A stretch of DNA of 64,000 bases from Cyanobacteriota bacterium (GTDB lineage: Bacteria; Cyanobacteriota; Cyanobacteriia; CACIAM-69d): positions 141,507 to 205,506 of the forward strand of contig JAKRSF010000005.1 of the NCBI GenBank assembly GCA_022402445.1, given 5' to 3'. The notes under the pieces are model-generated. The model had not been told where the DNA came from and ran no database searches. It worked only from the letters and a program-made list of their open reading frames with translations. This document shows, piece after piece, positions 32,599-42,727 of the stretch. The translations under genes were made by a program, and so were the position numbers. Every line of letters starts with the position of its first letter. The first letter of the stretch is position 1.

Positions 32599-34665
32599 CT
32601 AGAACGCAGAAATGCCCAGGTCAATCACTTTGATTGCCACAAATGGCGCAATAATGCCCCCAAAACCGTAGACCAGAATATTGCGCTGGAGGAGACTATT
32701 GGCACTCAAGGGGCGGAATTTCACGCCACGCAGGGCAAGCGGAATTAAGGCCGGAATGATCAGGGCATTGTAAATCAGGGCCGAAAGCACCGCCGATTGG
32801 GGGCTATGCAAACCCATGATATTCAGGGAACCGATGCCAGCGCTGGCGAACATGGCAGGGATAATCGCAAAGTATTTCGCGATGTCATTCGCCAGAGAAA
32901 AGGTTGTTAATGCCCCCCGCGTAATCAACAGTTGCTTGCCAATCGTCACTAGGTCAATCAACTTAGTGGGATCAGAATCAAGGTCCACCATATTGGCCGC
33001 TTCCTTGGCCGCTTGGGTACCAGAATTCATCGCCAAACCCACATTTGCCTGGGCCAGGGCCGGGGCATCATTGGTGCCATCTCCGGTCATGGCGACCAAT
33101 TTACCGGCGGCCTGCTCCTGCTGAATAACCTGAATTTTGTCCTCAGGGGTCGCTTCAGCAATGAATTCATCAACCCCCGCCTCCTTGGCGATAACCGCCG
33201 CAGTAATGCGGTTATCTCCCGTGAGCATGATGGTGCGGACCCCCATCCGTCGCAGTTGATCAAAGCGTTCCTGAATCCCCGGTTTGATGATGTCTTTGAG
33301 GTAAATGACGCCGTAGATATCGTCGTCTTTGCACACCGCCAAAGGCGTACCACCGAGGTTAGAAACGCGCTCATAGGCCCTTCCCAAATCCTCCGGTGCC
33401 TGACCGCCCCTAGAGCGCACAAACCCCCGAATCGCATCAACGGCCCCCTTGCGTGCTTCGCCCCCATCGGGAAGATCGGTGCCACTCATGCGGGTGCGGG
33501 CGGAGAACTCGACCCCTTCAGCTTTTTGCCGATCAAAATCTAGGGTGGCTCCCATCCCTTCAGCGAGACGCACAATCGATTTACCTTCCGGGGTGGTGTC
33601 AAAAATACTGGCGGCCAGGGCGATCGCGGCCACTTCCGCCCGAGAGTGGCCATTCACCGGAATAAACTCTTCCGCTAGGCGATTTCCAAGGGTAATGGTT
33701 CCGGTTTTATCGAGCACCAGGGTATTGATATCGCCGCAGGCTTCCACAGCTCGACCGGAGGTAGCCACCACGTTAAATTGGGCAACCCGATCCATTCCCG
33801 CAATGCCGATCGCGCTCAGCAGTCCACCAATGGTGGTAGGAATCAGGGCCACCAGCAACGAAATCAGCAGCGTGATACCCACTGGACTATTGATGTAGTT
33901 GGCGGGGGGCGGAAGCGTCGCCACCACAATCAAAAACACCAAAGTTAAGACGGCCAGCAGCACCGTTAGGGCAATTTCGTTCGGGGTTTTGCTGCGTTCA
34001 GCCCCCTCGACCAGGGCAATCATCCGATCAATAAATCCCTTTCCTGGATCGGCCGTCACTCGAATGATGAGTTCATCTGAGATGATGCGGGTTCCACCGG
34101 TTACGGAGCTAGCCACATCGGAATTCGGTTCCTTCAATACGGGGGCCGATTCACCAGTAATGGCGGACTCATCCACCGACGCAACCCCATCGAGTACCTC
34201 GCCATCCGCAGGGATCATGTCCCCCGCTTTGACCTTGACGCGATCGCCCCGCCGCAGATCGGCAGAACTGACCATTTCCATCGATCCATCCGCCAAAATC
34301 CGCTGGGCATAGGTTTTAGTTTGGGTGGAGCGCAGGGCATCAGCCTGGGCTCGGCCACGCCCCTCCGCCACCGCCTCCGCAAAGTTAGCAAACAGGACGG
34401 TAAATAACAGAATCAGGGTTACCAAGCCATTGAAAACGGCCGAGGTTTCAGTGACTCCAAAAATATTTGGATTGAGGGTCAAGACGGCGGTGATCAGGGT
34501 GCCGACCCATACCAAAAACATGACGGGATTCCTAATCATGATTTTGGGGTTGAGTTTTCCAAGGGCTTCTTTAAATGCCCGTTGGTACAGGTCGGAGAGA
34601 TTGGCCTTGGGGGTATGTCGCCGCTGCTGACGGGGGCCACCGGGCTGTCGCATTGTGGAATTCAT
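32599..34665 (-). CDS. kdpB: Potassium-transporting P-type ATPase subunit KdpB
   Basis: A 688-residue catalytic P-type ATPase subunit. The phosphorylated Asp lies in [14 protein letters not shown], the actuator TGES in [12 protein letters not shown], and the hinge in [20 protein letters not shown], then [20 protein letters not shown]. The membrane entry [20 protein letters not shown] and the [19 protein letters not shown] motif are typical of KdpB. It energises potassium uptake through KdpA at low external potassium. Length is normal. It starts 65 bases after kdpA; the Met at residue 5 is an alternative start. Confidence 0.97.
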   Translation of the reverse strand: MNSTMRQPGGPRQQRRHTPKANLSDLYQRAFKEALGKLNPKIMIRNPVMFLVWVGTLITAVLTLNPNIFGVTETSAVFNGLVTLILLFTVLFANFAEAVAEGRGRAQADALRSTQTKTYAQRILADGSMEMVSSADLRRGDRVKVKAGDMIPADGEVLDGVASVDESAITGESAPVLKEPNSDVASSVTGGTRIISDELIIRVTADPGKGFIDRMIALVEGAERSKTPNEIALTVLLAVLTLVFLIVVATLPPPANYINSPVGITLLISLLVALIPTTIGGLLSAIGIAGMDRVAQFNVVATSGRAVEACGDINTLVLDKTGTITLGNRLAEEFIPVNGHSRAEVAAIALAASIFDTTPEGKSIVRLAEGMGATLDFDRQKAEGVEFSARTRMSGTDLPDGGEARKGAVDAIRGFVRSRGGQAPEDLGRAYERVSNLGGTPLAVCKDDDIYGVIYLKDIIKPGIQERFDQLRRMGVRTIMLTGDNRITAAVIAKEAGVDEFIAEATPEDKIQVIQQEQAAGKLVAMTGDGTNDAPALAQANVGLAMNSGTQAAKEAANMVDLDSDPTKLIDLVTIGKQLLITRGALTTFSLANDIAKYFAIIPAMFASAGIGSLNIMGLHSPQSAVLSALIYNALIIPALIPLALRGVKFRPLSANSLLQRNILVYGFGGIIAPFVAIKVIDLGISAF

Positions 34666-34730
34666 GATCAGGATGTGAAATTGAAGGACAATGAAACGTG
34701 GGGGAAGGTGACAGCTTGCTTCAGGAAGCT

Positions 34731-36407
34731 TTAGCCTAGGTTGAAGGCTTCAGCCACTGGACCAAGGACCAAAATCGGCAGGAACGTAAGGGCACCGAGA
34801 ATGATGATGACTCCGGCCGTGACGCCCGTGAACAGCACGGTATCGGTGCGCAGTGTGCCATTGGTTTCGGGAACGGACTGCTTTCGGGTCATGCCATCCG
34901 CCAGCAAAATGAGGGCAATGATGGGCACATAGCGTCCCGCAATGAGGGAAAAGCTGGTGCTCAAATTCCACCAAAGGGTGTTGTCCCCTAGCCCCTCAAA
35001 ACCGGAGCCATTATTGGCGGCGGCGGAGGCATATTCATAGGCCACTTGGGAAATGCCATGGAAGCCCGGATTGCTAATATTTGACAGGGTTTCAGGAAAT
35101 GCCAAGGTGATCGCTGAAGGCAGAAGAATTGCAATGGGATGAATCAGAAGAATCAAGCTAGCTAGGACAATTTCCCGCTTCTCGATTTTTCGTCCCAAAA
35201 ATTCCGGCGTACGCCCCACCATCAGGCCAGTCAAAAATACGGCCAATACCAGAAAAACAAACAGATAGGCGGTTCCTGTACCCTGACCACCCCAAATGAT
35301 TTGTAGAAACAGGTTGGCTAGGGTAACAAAGCCACCGGGGGCCATGAGGGAATCGTGCATACCATTGACTGCGCCGCACATGGTTCCCGTGGTCGAAACG
35401 GCCCAAAGGGCTGTTAATGCCCAGCCAAATCGGGTTTCCTTTCCCTCTAGGTTGGGTTGTATATCCCCTAGCACATTGTTAACTAGGGGATTGCCCCAGA
35501 ATTCACCGATCGCGGCGATCGCGCTTAGGATGGCATATAGGCCAAAGACCATCCAAAAGATCAGCCATCCCTGTTTAGGGTTGCCGGCCATAATCCCATA
35601 GGTGATGATCAAGCTGGCGGGAATGATCATCATGATCACGGTTTCTAGGAGATTGGTGAAATTATTGGGGTTTTCAAAGGGGTGGGCAGAGTTGATACCA
35701 AAGAAGCCACCGCCATTTTCACCAAGCTCCTTAATGATTTCAAAGTGGGCCACGGGGCCTCGGGCAATCCATTGGAGAGCTCCTTCTGGGGTGGTGGCCT
35801 GGACGGGGGCACCTAGGGTTTCGGGAACGCCGGCGATGAGGAGCGCGATCGCGCCCACCAGCGAAATGGGCAAAAGGATGCGGGTGATGGATAGCACCAA
35901 ATCCTGATAGAAATTTCCGATCGCCTGTCCAGTTAACCCTCGGATGAAGGCGATCGCCACTGCAATGCCCGTCGCCGCCGAAGTGAACATCAGAAAGCCT
36001 AAGGCCCCCACCTGACTGAAATAGGTATAGGTGGTTTCACCGGAATAATGCTGCTGATTCGTATTCGTCACAAAGGAAATGGCCGTGTGTAAGGCCAAGT
36101 CCCAGGACGGGGCAGATAACCCAGTGGAATTGAAGGGCAAGCGCTCCTGGGTCATCAAAATCAGGAACACAAAGGCCCCCATCACCAGATTACTCATCAG
36201 CACCGCGCTGATGTATTGGGTGCCCGTCATCGGACGCTTTGCAGCCACCCCTGCCCCCGCAAAGAGCACGCGCTCAATGGGGCGGGCGATCGCCCCTAGG
36301 CGGGTGGATTGCCCTGAAAAGACCTGCGCCATATATCGCCCAAAGAAGGGAACGATCGCCACTAGGATGGCTAAGGTTAGCGCAATCTGAACACAACCCT
36401 GCAACAT
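34731..36407 (-). CDS. kdpA: Potassium-transporting ATPase subunit KdpA
   Basis: A 558-residue channel-like subunit that selects and carries potassium. Selectivity-filter loops are visible as [42 protein letters not shown] and [10 protein letters not shown], matching the four pore loops of KdpA. About ten hydrophobic helices are present. It is the first gene of the kdp operon and diverges from a histidine-kinase gene; the 341-base gap holds several palindromes and a possible leader hairpin. Expression is expected under potassium limitation or osmotic stress, by analogy. Confidence 0.97.
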   Translation of the reverse strand: MLQGCVQIALTLAILVAIVPFFGRYMAQVFSGQSTRLGAIARPIERVLFAGAGVAAKRPMTGTQYISAVLMSNLVMGAFVFLILMTQERLPFNSTGLSAPSWDLALHTAISFVTNTNQQHYSGETTYTYFSQVGALGFLMFTSAATGIAVAIAFIRGLTGQAIGNFYQDLVLSITRILLPISLVGAIALLIAGVPETLGAPVQATTPEGALQWIARGPVAHFEIIKELGENGGGFFGINSAHPFENPNNFTNLLETVIMMIIPASLIITYGIMAGNPKQGWLIFWMVFGLYAILSAIAAIGEFWGNPLVNNVLGDIQPNLEGKETRFGWALTALWAVSTTGTMCGAVNGMHDSLMAPGGFVTLANLFLQIIWGGQGTGTAYLFVFLVLAVFLTGLMVGRTPEFLGRKIEKREIVLASLILLIHPIAILLPSAITLAFPETLSNISNPGFHGISQVAYEYASAAANNGSGFEGLGDNTLWWNLSTSFSLIAGRYVPIIALILLADGMTRKQSVPETNGTLRTDTVLFTGVTAGVIIILGALTFLPILVLGPVAEAFNLG

Positions 36408-36748
36408 GAAAATCCATTACCTCGAAGCAATCTTTCAGGTTGATCGATGGATGGGATGAACAAATTTGAGTGTTTGGGACATGGGCCTGTTCATCAACCA
36501 TCCCTAGGGTCAGCCTGTCGTAACCCATGGCTTTTCGCAAGATATAGGGCAGGGTTTAGGGGGAATTTATAGGGCCTAATCTAAACAAATGGCTTAGGGT
36601 TGTTTAGATCATTGGCTGAGGCTTATATCAAATGATATAGATTGCGCTGGGGGACGGTTAATGGCTTTTTGACTTAGTATGGGGCGAAGAATCTCTTGGT
36701 TTTGAGAGTCTTCAGTGATTTTCGGTAAACCGTTAGCCCGCCTGAGCT
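36408..36748. promoter_or_regulatory. Divergent kdpA / histidine-kinase control region with palindromes
   Basis: AT-richer than its surroundings. It contains inverted repeats GATGAACA/TGTTCATC (36455-36462, 36488-36495; in the kdpA leader), CTAAACAA/TTGTTTAG (36581-36588, 36600-36607), TATATCA-AA-TGATATA (36624-36639) and GAAGAATCTC/GAGAGTCTTC (36686-36713, one mismatch). These are candidate regulator-binding sites or leader hairpins. No gene and no recognisable riboswitch is seen here. Confidence 0.55.
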
Positions 36749-37801
36749 ATGAATCGTTGGACCCATGCCCACTGGTTTCTGGTCATTATTTTTTTGGCGG
36801 TGATTGCTTTGGAATACAGCACTCCACCTCCCTATATCTTTGGTTATTTGTATATTGGGGCAGTGCTGCTGGCCAGTATGCGCTTGGGGCAGCGGGCAAC
36901 CCTTTGGGTGACGGGTGTTGCGGTGTGCTTAACGTTGATGAATCTGTGGATTCCGGGAATTGAACCGATTACGTTGGTGACTGTGGCGAATCGCACCGTA
37001 ACGGTGTTGGCGTTGATCGTGACGGCTTGGTTGAGCGATCGCATCCAACAATATGAGGCGGCGATGCTGCGGCAGCAGGTCCAATTGGCTACCCAGGTTC
37101 AACTGGCGAAGGTGCGCGAAGACTTTGTTTCCACCCTGACCCATGACCTCAAGACCCCTTTGCTGGGGGCAATTGAAACCCTTAAAGCCTTTGAAGGGGG
37201 CCAGTTTGGCATCATTACCCACGCCCAAAAACGGGTGATTGGTATCATGATCCGCAGCCATCGCATGACCCTTCAGTTGGTGGAAACCTTGATGGATGTG
37301 TACCGCAATGACATGGAGGGCCTCAAGCTCCAGCGCAAACCCGTGAATTTGACTAGCCTGGTGGAAGAGGTGATTGTGCAACTGACGCCCTTGGCCACCT
37401 CAAGGCAAATTCATTTATATCTGCACCAAGGGGATTCTGATTTTCGCCAAGCCTATTGGATCAAGGCGGATGCGTTTCAACTCCAGCGGGTTTTTAATAA
37501 TTTAATTACCAATGCCGTGAACCATTCCTTGAGGGGACAAAAGGTTGAGATTTTTATTGCATTTAAACATAATCTTTGCCAGGTTAAGGTTCTAGATGAG
37601 GGGCAGGGCATTCCCGAGCAGGAACTCCCCCATCTTTTTGATCGGTTTTATCAGGGCCATGGGGATCGCCAAGCCAAGGGGACGGGGCTTGGGCTGTATC
37701 TTAGTCGTCAAATTATCGAAGCCCATGGCGGTAAAATATGGGCAGCATCGCGATCGCCCCAAGGTGCTGTTTTTAGCTTTTCTCTCCCCGTCGAGCCCTG
37801 A
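36749..37801 (+). CDS. Membrane-bound sensor histidine kinase next to kdp
   Basis: A 350-residue kinase. The N-terminal sensor is a compact membrane domain of about three or four helices (HWFLVIIFLAVIALEY, FGYLYIGAVLLASM, WVTGVAVCLTLMNLWI, VLALIVTAWLS) with a short coiled coil. The H-box is FVSTLTHDLKTPLLG, the N-box NNLITNAVNHS, then DEGQGIPEQELPHLFDRFYQ and GTGLGLYLSRQIIEAHGG. All catalytic motifs are intact. It diverges from kdpA and is followed 78 bases later by a NarL-type regulator, so the two form a pair. Its place beside a kdp operon lacking a kinase-type KdpD suggests control of potassium uptake; this is inference from context. Confidence 0.88.
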   Translation: MNRWTHAHWFLVIIFLAVIALEYSTPPPYIFGYLYIGAVLLASMRLGQRATLWVTGVAVCLTLMNLWIPGIEPITLVTVANRTVTVLALIVTAWLSDRIQQYEAAMLRQQVQLATQVQLAKVREDFVSTLTHDLKTPLLGAIETLKAFEGGQFGIITHAQKRVIGIMIRSHRMTLQLVETLMDVYRNDMEGLKLQRKPVNLTSLVEEVIVQLTPLATSRQIHLYLHQGDSDFRQAYWIKADAFQLQRVFNNLITNAVNHSLRGQKVEIFIAFKHNLCQVKVLDEGQGIPEQELPHLFDRFYQGHGDRQAKGTGLGLYLSRQIIEAHGGKIWAASRSPQGAVFSFSLPVEP

Positions 37802-37879
37802 GGCAATTCCTGGGGATCTGGCCGATCTGATGCTATCCCCTGTTCTGAGTTGTTAACTGGCCCCGAACTGACCTGATCT

Positions 37880-38566
37880 ATGTCATCCCCGCCGATTAGA
37901 ATTTTGCTGGTTGAAGATGATGAACTGTTTCGTCTGGGGTTGGTGACCCGACTGGCCCAGGAGGCGACCCTAGAGATTGTGGCGGAGGCTGAAGATGGGG
38001 AGGCGGCGATCGCCTGCGTTAATCAGCAGGTTTTCGATGTGGTGATTTTAGATGTGGGATTACCTGGCATTGGGGGAATTGAAACCTGCCGAAAAATTAA
38101 GCAGCTTCACCCCAGGTTACCCATCTTAATTCTGACCTCCCATTCTCAACCGGCGTTGATTAATCACCTCATTGAGGTGCAGGCCCAGGGATATTGCGTC
38201 AAGGGGGTGGCGGCGGAGACCCTGATCCTTGCCATTCGTTCCGTGGCGGCGGGGGCTTCCTGGTGGGATGCGATCGCGTTTCAGGAAATCCAGGCCGCCT
38301 TCCAAGAGGGGCCAACCGCTGCGCCGGAAGCGATCTTGCCCAGTGGGGCCAATCCCTTGACGAAGCGGGAGCAGGAAATTCTAGCGTTGGTTGCTAGGGG
38401 TAAAAGTAACCAGGAAATCGCGGAGGATCTCTACATTGCCCCTGGAACGGTACGGGTCCATGTACACACCATTTTGCAGAAATTAGAGGTGCGCGATCGC
38501 ACCCAGGCGGCCATTTTAGCGATTCAGAATGGGCTGGTTTCGTTGCCGGAAAATTTGCCGGAATGA
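37880..38566 (+). CDS. NarL/LuxR-type response regulator paired with the kdp-adjacent kinase
   Basis: A 228-residue regulator. The receiver has ILLVEDDELFRLGL, the phospho-acceptor Asp in VVILDVGLPGIGGI, ILTSHSQP and GYCVKGV. The C-terminal LuxR domain has LTKREQEILALVARGKSNQE, then IAPGTVRVHVHTILQKLEVR. KdpE, the usual kdp activator, belongs to the OmpR family, so this is not KdpE. It probably works with the kinase encoded directly upstream. The kdpA/kinase intergenic palindromes are candidate targets. It is convergent with the ABC exporter. Confidence 0.88.
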   Translation: MSSPPIRILLVEDDELFRLGLVTRLAQEATLEIVAEAEDGEAAIACVNQQVFDVVILDVGLPGIGGIETCRKIKQLHPRLPILILTSHSQPALINHLIEVQAQGYCVKGVAAETLILAIRSVAAGASWWDAIAFQEIQAAFQEGPTAAPEAILPSGANPLTKREQEILALVARGKSNQEIAEDLYIAPGTVRVHVHTILQKLEVRDRTQAAILAIQNGLVSLPENLPE

Positions 38567-38643
38567 TGGAATATTTTCTGGAGTTTAGGCATTTAGATCG
38601 TTCATTTTTTGGCCGTCACCAAGTGTGGTGAATCCTCGGGATA

Positions 38644-40398
38644 TTAGCGCAGGACCGCTTCGAGGGTGTGCTGATTCCACAGATCCTGATAGAGCCCAGG
38701 GCGCGATCGCAGCTCCTCATGGCGGCCCACGTCCACAATGCGCCCGCGATCCATCACTAAAATGCGATCGGCGGTGGCGGCGGCGGAAAGCTGATGGGAA
38801 ATGAACAGGACCGTGCGGCGGCGATCGCGATCGCCCCCCGTGAGACGGCGCAGGATTTCCGTGGCGGTTTTGTTGTCCACGCTCGACAGGGCGTCATCGA
38901 GGATCAAAATCGGCGCATCCACCAGCAGGGCGCGGGCCAGGGACGATCGCTGGCGCTGGCCGCCGGACAGGGTGATGCCCCGCTCCCCGACAAGGGTTTC
39001 GTACTGGCGCGGAAATTGTTGAATTTCGTCGTGGATTTGCCCCCGCTGGGCCGCCCGTTCAACGCGATCGCGATCGCTCTCCGGTGCCCCGTAGGCGATG
39101 TTGTGGGCGATCGTCGTGCTGAACAAAAAACTTTCCTGGGGCACATAGGCGATCGCGCGACGCAGGTCCGTTAAGGGAATTTTGGTAACATCCCGACCAT
39201 CTAGCCACAGTTGACCGGGCTCAATGTCCAAGAGGCGCGGCAGGGCATTGGCCAGGGTGGATTTACCGGAGCCAACGGGGCCAACGATCGCCACCATCTC
39301 TCCGGGCAAAATATCGAAATCTAGACCATTGAGGGCCGGTGTCTGCGCCCCAGGGAAACAATAGGTGAGCCCCCGCGCCCGCAGCGCCCCGCGTACCTGA
39401 TCCAGGGGAAGCGGCTCCGTGGCCAGCTCATCGGTAATTTTTGGTTCCGCCGCCAGGATCGCCTCCACGCGATCTACGCTCACTTGACCCCGTTGATAGG
39501 TGCTAATCGTGAAGCCCAGCAGCGCCGTCGGGAACACCAGCCGCTCCACATACACCGTCAGGGCAACAAAATCGCCGATGGAAATGCGCCCCGTCGCGAT
39601 CGCATCGGACCCGAACCACAGCAACACCAGCAGGCTCACACTCGCAAGGCCGCCCAGGAGGGGAAACAGGAGATTTCGAGTCTTCGCCATGGACAAATTC
39701 GCCCGCAGCAGCCGGTTATTCAACTCCCGAAAGGCCCGTCGTTCGTTCTCTTCTTGGGCGTAGATCTTGATCGGCGCAATGCCGCTGAGGTCCTCCTGGA
39801 TGAGGTCACTCATGGTAGACAGCTCCTCCTGCACCCAGAGCTGCTCCCGCCGCAGGCGATCGCTAAAGGCCATCACCATCCCCAGCATCAGGGGATAGAC
39901 CCCCAGCGACAGGACCGACAGCAGCGGATCGATCTGGATCATCACCGGAATCGTCAGGGCATAGGCAAAAATCGTATTCGCCAAACTCAGCACCGCAAAC
40001 CCCAGCAGCCGCCGCACATTGTCCACATCGTTCGTGGCGCGGCTGATGGTGTCGCCAATGGTGGTGGTGGCGAAATAGGCGGGCTCCATCTTGAGCAAAT
40101 GCTCGAAAATCGCCTGTTTTAGGTCAAATTCCACCTTCCGCCCCACCCCAAACGTCCAAATGCGCGACGCCATCCGCACCACCCAGACGATGGTCGTGAG
40201 CAGGAAAATCGCGATCGCCGCCTGCACAATCCGATCGAGCGAAAAACTCGACTGCAAATCATCAATGCTGTTGCGGATCAGCAGCGGGATATACACCCCC
40301 AGGGCATTGACCAGCAGCAGGGCCGTGATCCCCAGGGTGGTTTGTTGCCAGTGGGGGCGGAGATAGCGCAGCAGCGCACGGTTATAGGAACGGGCCAT
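38644..40398 (-). CDS. ABC exporter, fused permease-ATPase
   Basis: A 584-residue half-transporter of the MsbA/MdlB type. Six N-terminal membrane helices (from TLGITALLLVNALGVYIPLL) are followed by an ATPase domain with Walker A GPVGSGKSTLANAL, Q-loop AYVPQESFLFSTTIAHNIA, signature LSGGQRQRSSLARAL, Walker B ILILDDALSSVD and H-loop VLFISHQLSA. It should act as a homodimer or with another half. Substrate (lipid, peptide or drug) is not predictable. ATG 40398 is preferred over one three codons earlier. Confidence 0.92.
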   Translation of the reverse strand: MARSYNRALLRYLRPHWQQTTLGITALLLVNALGVYIPLLIRNSIDDLQSSFSLDRIVQAAIAIFLLTTIVWVVRMASRIWTFGVGRKVEFDLKQAIFEHLLKMEPAYFATTTIGDTISRATNDVDNVRRLLGFAVLSLANTIFAYALTIPVMIQIDPLLSVLSLGVYPLMLGMVMAFSDRLRREQLWVQEELSTMSDLIQEDLSGIAPIKIYAQEENERRAFRELNNRLLRANLSMAKTRNLLFPLLGGLASVSLLVLLWFGSDAIATGRISIGDFVALTVYVERLVFPTALLGFTISTYQRGQVSVDRVEAILAAEPKITDELATEPLPLDQVRGALRARGLTYCFPGAQTPALNGLDFDILPGEMVAIVGPVGSGKSTLANALPRLLDIEPGQLWLDGRDVTKIPLTDLRRAIAYVPQESFLFSTTIAHNIAYGAPESDRDRVERAAQRGQIHDEIQQFPRQYETLVGERGITLSGGQRQRSSLARALLVDAPILILDDALSSVDNKTATEILRRLTGGDRDRRRTVLFISHQLSAAATADRILVMDRGRIVDVGRHEELRSRPGLYQDLWNQHTLEAVLR

Positions 40399-40614
40399 GG
40401 GACACACAACCGACGGGGCGGGGCGAGGCGGGCAGACGCCCTAGTTTAGCGAATTTCCGCGATCGCGCCCCCGAGGCCGATCCGTGGTTCTAGGGGATTT
40501 GGGGGGATTTCGCGGTGGACTTCCCTTACAATTAAGCATTGTAAAGATCGATGAATCCCGCCCCCTGCGGTCCATTCATTGCGCTTTTGGCCCTTCACCC
40601 CCCGCGTTTGTCCC

Positions 40615-41547
40615 ATGGTCGAACCCCCTTCGATGCTCAATGAGCGCCCCGGCGAGGGCACCACGCTCCTGAGCCAGCCCTACGACACCCAAACCTGGCT
40701 CTGGCGCGGCCACGCGATCCACTATGCCGATTGCGGGACCGGTCAGCCGCTGGTGTTGATCCATGGGTTTGGGGCGTCGATTGGCCATTGGCGCAAGAAT
40801 ATTCCCGAGTTGGCGGCGGCGGGCTATCGGGTGCTGGCGATTGATCTGCTGGGGTTTGGGGCGTCGGATAAGCCCGCGATCGCCTATGACCTGGACCTGT
40901 GGCGGGATATGCTGCTGGATTTTTGGAGCGAAAAGATTGGCGAGCCGACGGTCTGGATCGGCAATTCTATCGGTGCCCTGCTGGCTCTGATGCTGGCGGC
41001 GCGATCGCCGGAACGGACGGCGGCGATCGCCCTGCTGAACTGCGCGGGGGGCCTGAACCATCGCCCGGACGAGTTGGCGTGGCCCCTGGGCTGGATCATG
41101 GAAACCTTTAGTAAGGCCGTGAATACGCCGGGGATTGGCCGTTTTATTTTCAACCAAGTGCGCCAAAAGCACCGCATCCGCAACACCCTGCGGCAGGTGT
41201 ATGGCAACCGGGAGGCGATTACGCCGGAGCTGGTGGATCTGCTGCACGGCCCCTCGGGCGATCCGGGCGCTTATGAAACCTTTGCGTCGATTCTCAATGC
41301 GCCGCCGGGACCGAGGCCCATGGAGTTGTTGCCCGCGATCGCCTGTCCGGTCCTGACCCTCTGGGGGGAGACGGATCCCTGGACGCCGATTTCTGGGGCG
41401 ACCCCTTTTCAACATTTGGCGGAGGGGAGCGATCGCGCTGAATTCATCGCCATTCCCGAGACGGGCCACTGCCCCCACGATGAACGGCCTGAGGTGGTGA
41501 ATGAGGCGATCATCACCTGGCTCAACCGCTGTCTGCCCGCCGCGTAG
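40615..41547 (+). CDS. Alpha/beta hydrolase, chlorophyll-dephytylase-like
   Basis: A 310-residue hydrolase with oxyanion region LVLIHGFGASIGHWRKNIPE, nucleophile elbow GNSIGALLALML, acid in LTLWGETDPWTP and His in PETGHCPHDE. The segment after the nucleophile, LLNCAGGLNHRPDE and onward, with VYGNREAITPELVDLLHGP and ASILNAPPGPRPMELLP, resembles the plant CLD1-type chlorophyll dephytylase group and its cyanobacterial relatives, which take phytol off chlorophyll. This closer assignment is from remembered motif similarity and is tentative; hydrolase fold is certain. ATG 40615 is supported by family start. Confidence 0.8.
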   Translation: MVEPPSMLNERPGEGTTLLSQPYDTQTWLWRGHAIHYADCGTGQPLVLIHGFGASIGHWRKNIPELAAAGYRVLAIDLLGFGASDKPAIAYDLDLWRDMLLDFWSEKIGEPTVWIGNSIGALLALMLAARSPERTAAIALLNCAGGLNHRPDELAWPLGWIMETFSKAVNTPGIGRFIFNQVRQKHRIRNTLRQVYGNREAITPELVDLLHGPSGDPGAYETFASILNAPPGPRPMELLPAIACPVLTLWGETDPWTPISGATPFQHLAEGSDRAEFIAIPETGHCPHDERPEVVNEAIITWLNRCLPAA

Positions 41548-41692
41548 GGGTTGGGTCTCCCAAAACGCACCCCCGCGATCGCCCCCAAACCGCTTCAACT
41601 TTTGGAACAGGGCTGGGCAATGCGGGTGGGGGCTGGGCGGGGTGATCGGTGGGGGCTGGGCGGGGAAACCCCGCCCCTACGGGGGTCCTGGT
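41542..41692. repeat. GC-rich composite repeat after the hydrolase gene
   Basis: Begins GCGTAGGGGTTGGGTCTCCC, contains CCGCTTCAACTTTTGG, then GGGGGCTGGGCGGG units and the hairpin GGGGAAACCCCGCCCC. It has the same element order as 27551-27730. It starts within the last codons of the hydrolase gene and lies between convergent genes. Confidence 0.75.
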
Positions 41693-41698
41693 GAATTC

Positions 41699-42727
41699 CT
41701 AGGCGGGAAGACCCAACACGCCCCCCTCGCCCGCCACCACGGATCCTAAGACCCAGGGATCGAGGTGTTCTGCCCGGAGCAGATCCAGGGCGCGATCGCG
41801 GTCTTCCGGAGCCACAATCACCACAAAACCGACGCCCATATTAAAGGTATTGAACATCGCCGCAGGCGGCACCTCCCCCGTGCGGGCGATCCAGTCAAAA
41901 ATCGGCGGCGGCGTCCAGCTACCCAAGTCCACCTGCACCGACTGATTCGCCCCCAAACACCGGGGCAGATTCTCCGGCAGGCCGCCCCCCGTAATGTGAG
42001 CCATGCCGTGGACCGACAGGCCCGCCTTCAGAATCGCCAAAATCGGTTTTACGTAAATGGTCGTCGGCTCCAGCAGCACTTCCCCCAGGGGCCGATCGCC
42101 CAGATCCGCCACGCGATCGCCCCAGCCAAGGCCCGCCACCTCCGCCACCCGCCGCGCCAAACTGAAGCCATTGCTATGGACCCCCGAACTGGGCAGGGCG
42201 ATCGCCACATCCCCCACCGCCACGCGATCGCCCGTAATTAGCTCACTTTTTTCCGCGATCGCCACACAAAATCCCGCCAGATCATATTCCCCAGCCCCAT
42301 AGAAACCGGGCATTTCCGCCGTCTCACCCCCCAACAGGGCACAGCCCGCCCGCTCACAACCCTCCGCAATCCCATCCACCACCGCCGCCAACTGTTCCGG
42401 CAGCAGCTTCCCCGTCGCCACATAGTCCAGGAAAAAGAGCGGCTCCGCCCCCGCCGTCAGCACGTCATTGACGCACATCGCCACCAGATCAATGCCCACC
42501 GTGCCGTGGCGATCCATTTGATGGGCAATCTTCAGCTTCGTGCCCACCCCATCGGTCCCGGAAATCAGCACCGGCTCCCGGTAGCCCGTCGGCAACTGGA
42601 AACAGCCGCCAAAGCCCCCCAGCCCCCCCAACACCTCCGGACGGAAGGTCCGCTGCACGCGATCGCGGATCCGGTCCACAAACGCCCGCCCCGCCTCCAC
42701 ATCCACACCCGCGTCGCGATAATCCAT
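41699..42727 (-). CDS. purM: Phosphoribosylformylglycinamidine cyclo-ligase (AIR synthetase)
   Basis: A 342-residue enzyme closing the imidazole ring in purine synthesis, with ATP. The start [20 protein letters not shown] is typical. Key motifs are [71 protein letters not shown] and [13 protein letters not shown]. The protein ends [10 protein letters not shown] close to a repeat. The region upstream (42728 onward) is 740 bases long and shared with rlpA in a divergent arrangement. Confidence 0.96.
   Translation of the reverse strand: MDYRDAGVDVEAGRAFVDRIRDRVQRTFRPEVLGGLGGFGGCFQLPTGYREPVLISGTDGVGTKLKIAHQMDRHGTVGIDLVAMCVNDVLTAGAEPLFFLDYVATGKLLPEQLAAVVDGIAEGCERAGCALLGGETAEMPGFYGAGEYDLAGFCVAIAEKSELITGDRVAVGDVAIALPSSGVHSNGFSLARRVAEVAGLGWGDRVADLGDRPLGEVLLEPTTIYVKPILAILKAGLSVHGMAHITGGGLPENLPRCLGANQSVQVDLGSWTPPPIFDWIARTGEVPPAAMFNTFNMGVGFVVIVAPEDRDRALDLLRAEHLDPWVLGSVVAGEGGVLGLPA

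Noticed and set aside
36408..36748. ydaO riboswitch in the kdpA leader
   Set aside because: The minus-strand sequence lacks the GGGGA..CCC, GGGUGAAUC and GUCAGCUAACC-type segments; only hairpins are seen.
37880..38566. KdpE
   Set aside because: Its output domain is a LuxR/NarL helix-turn-helix, whereas KdpE has an OmpR-type winged helix.
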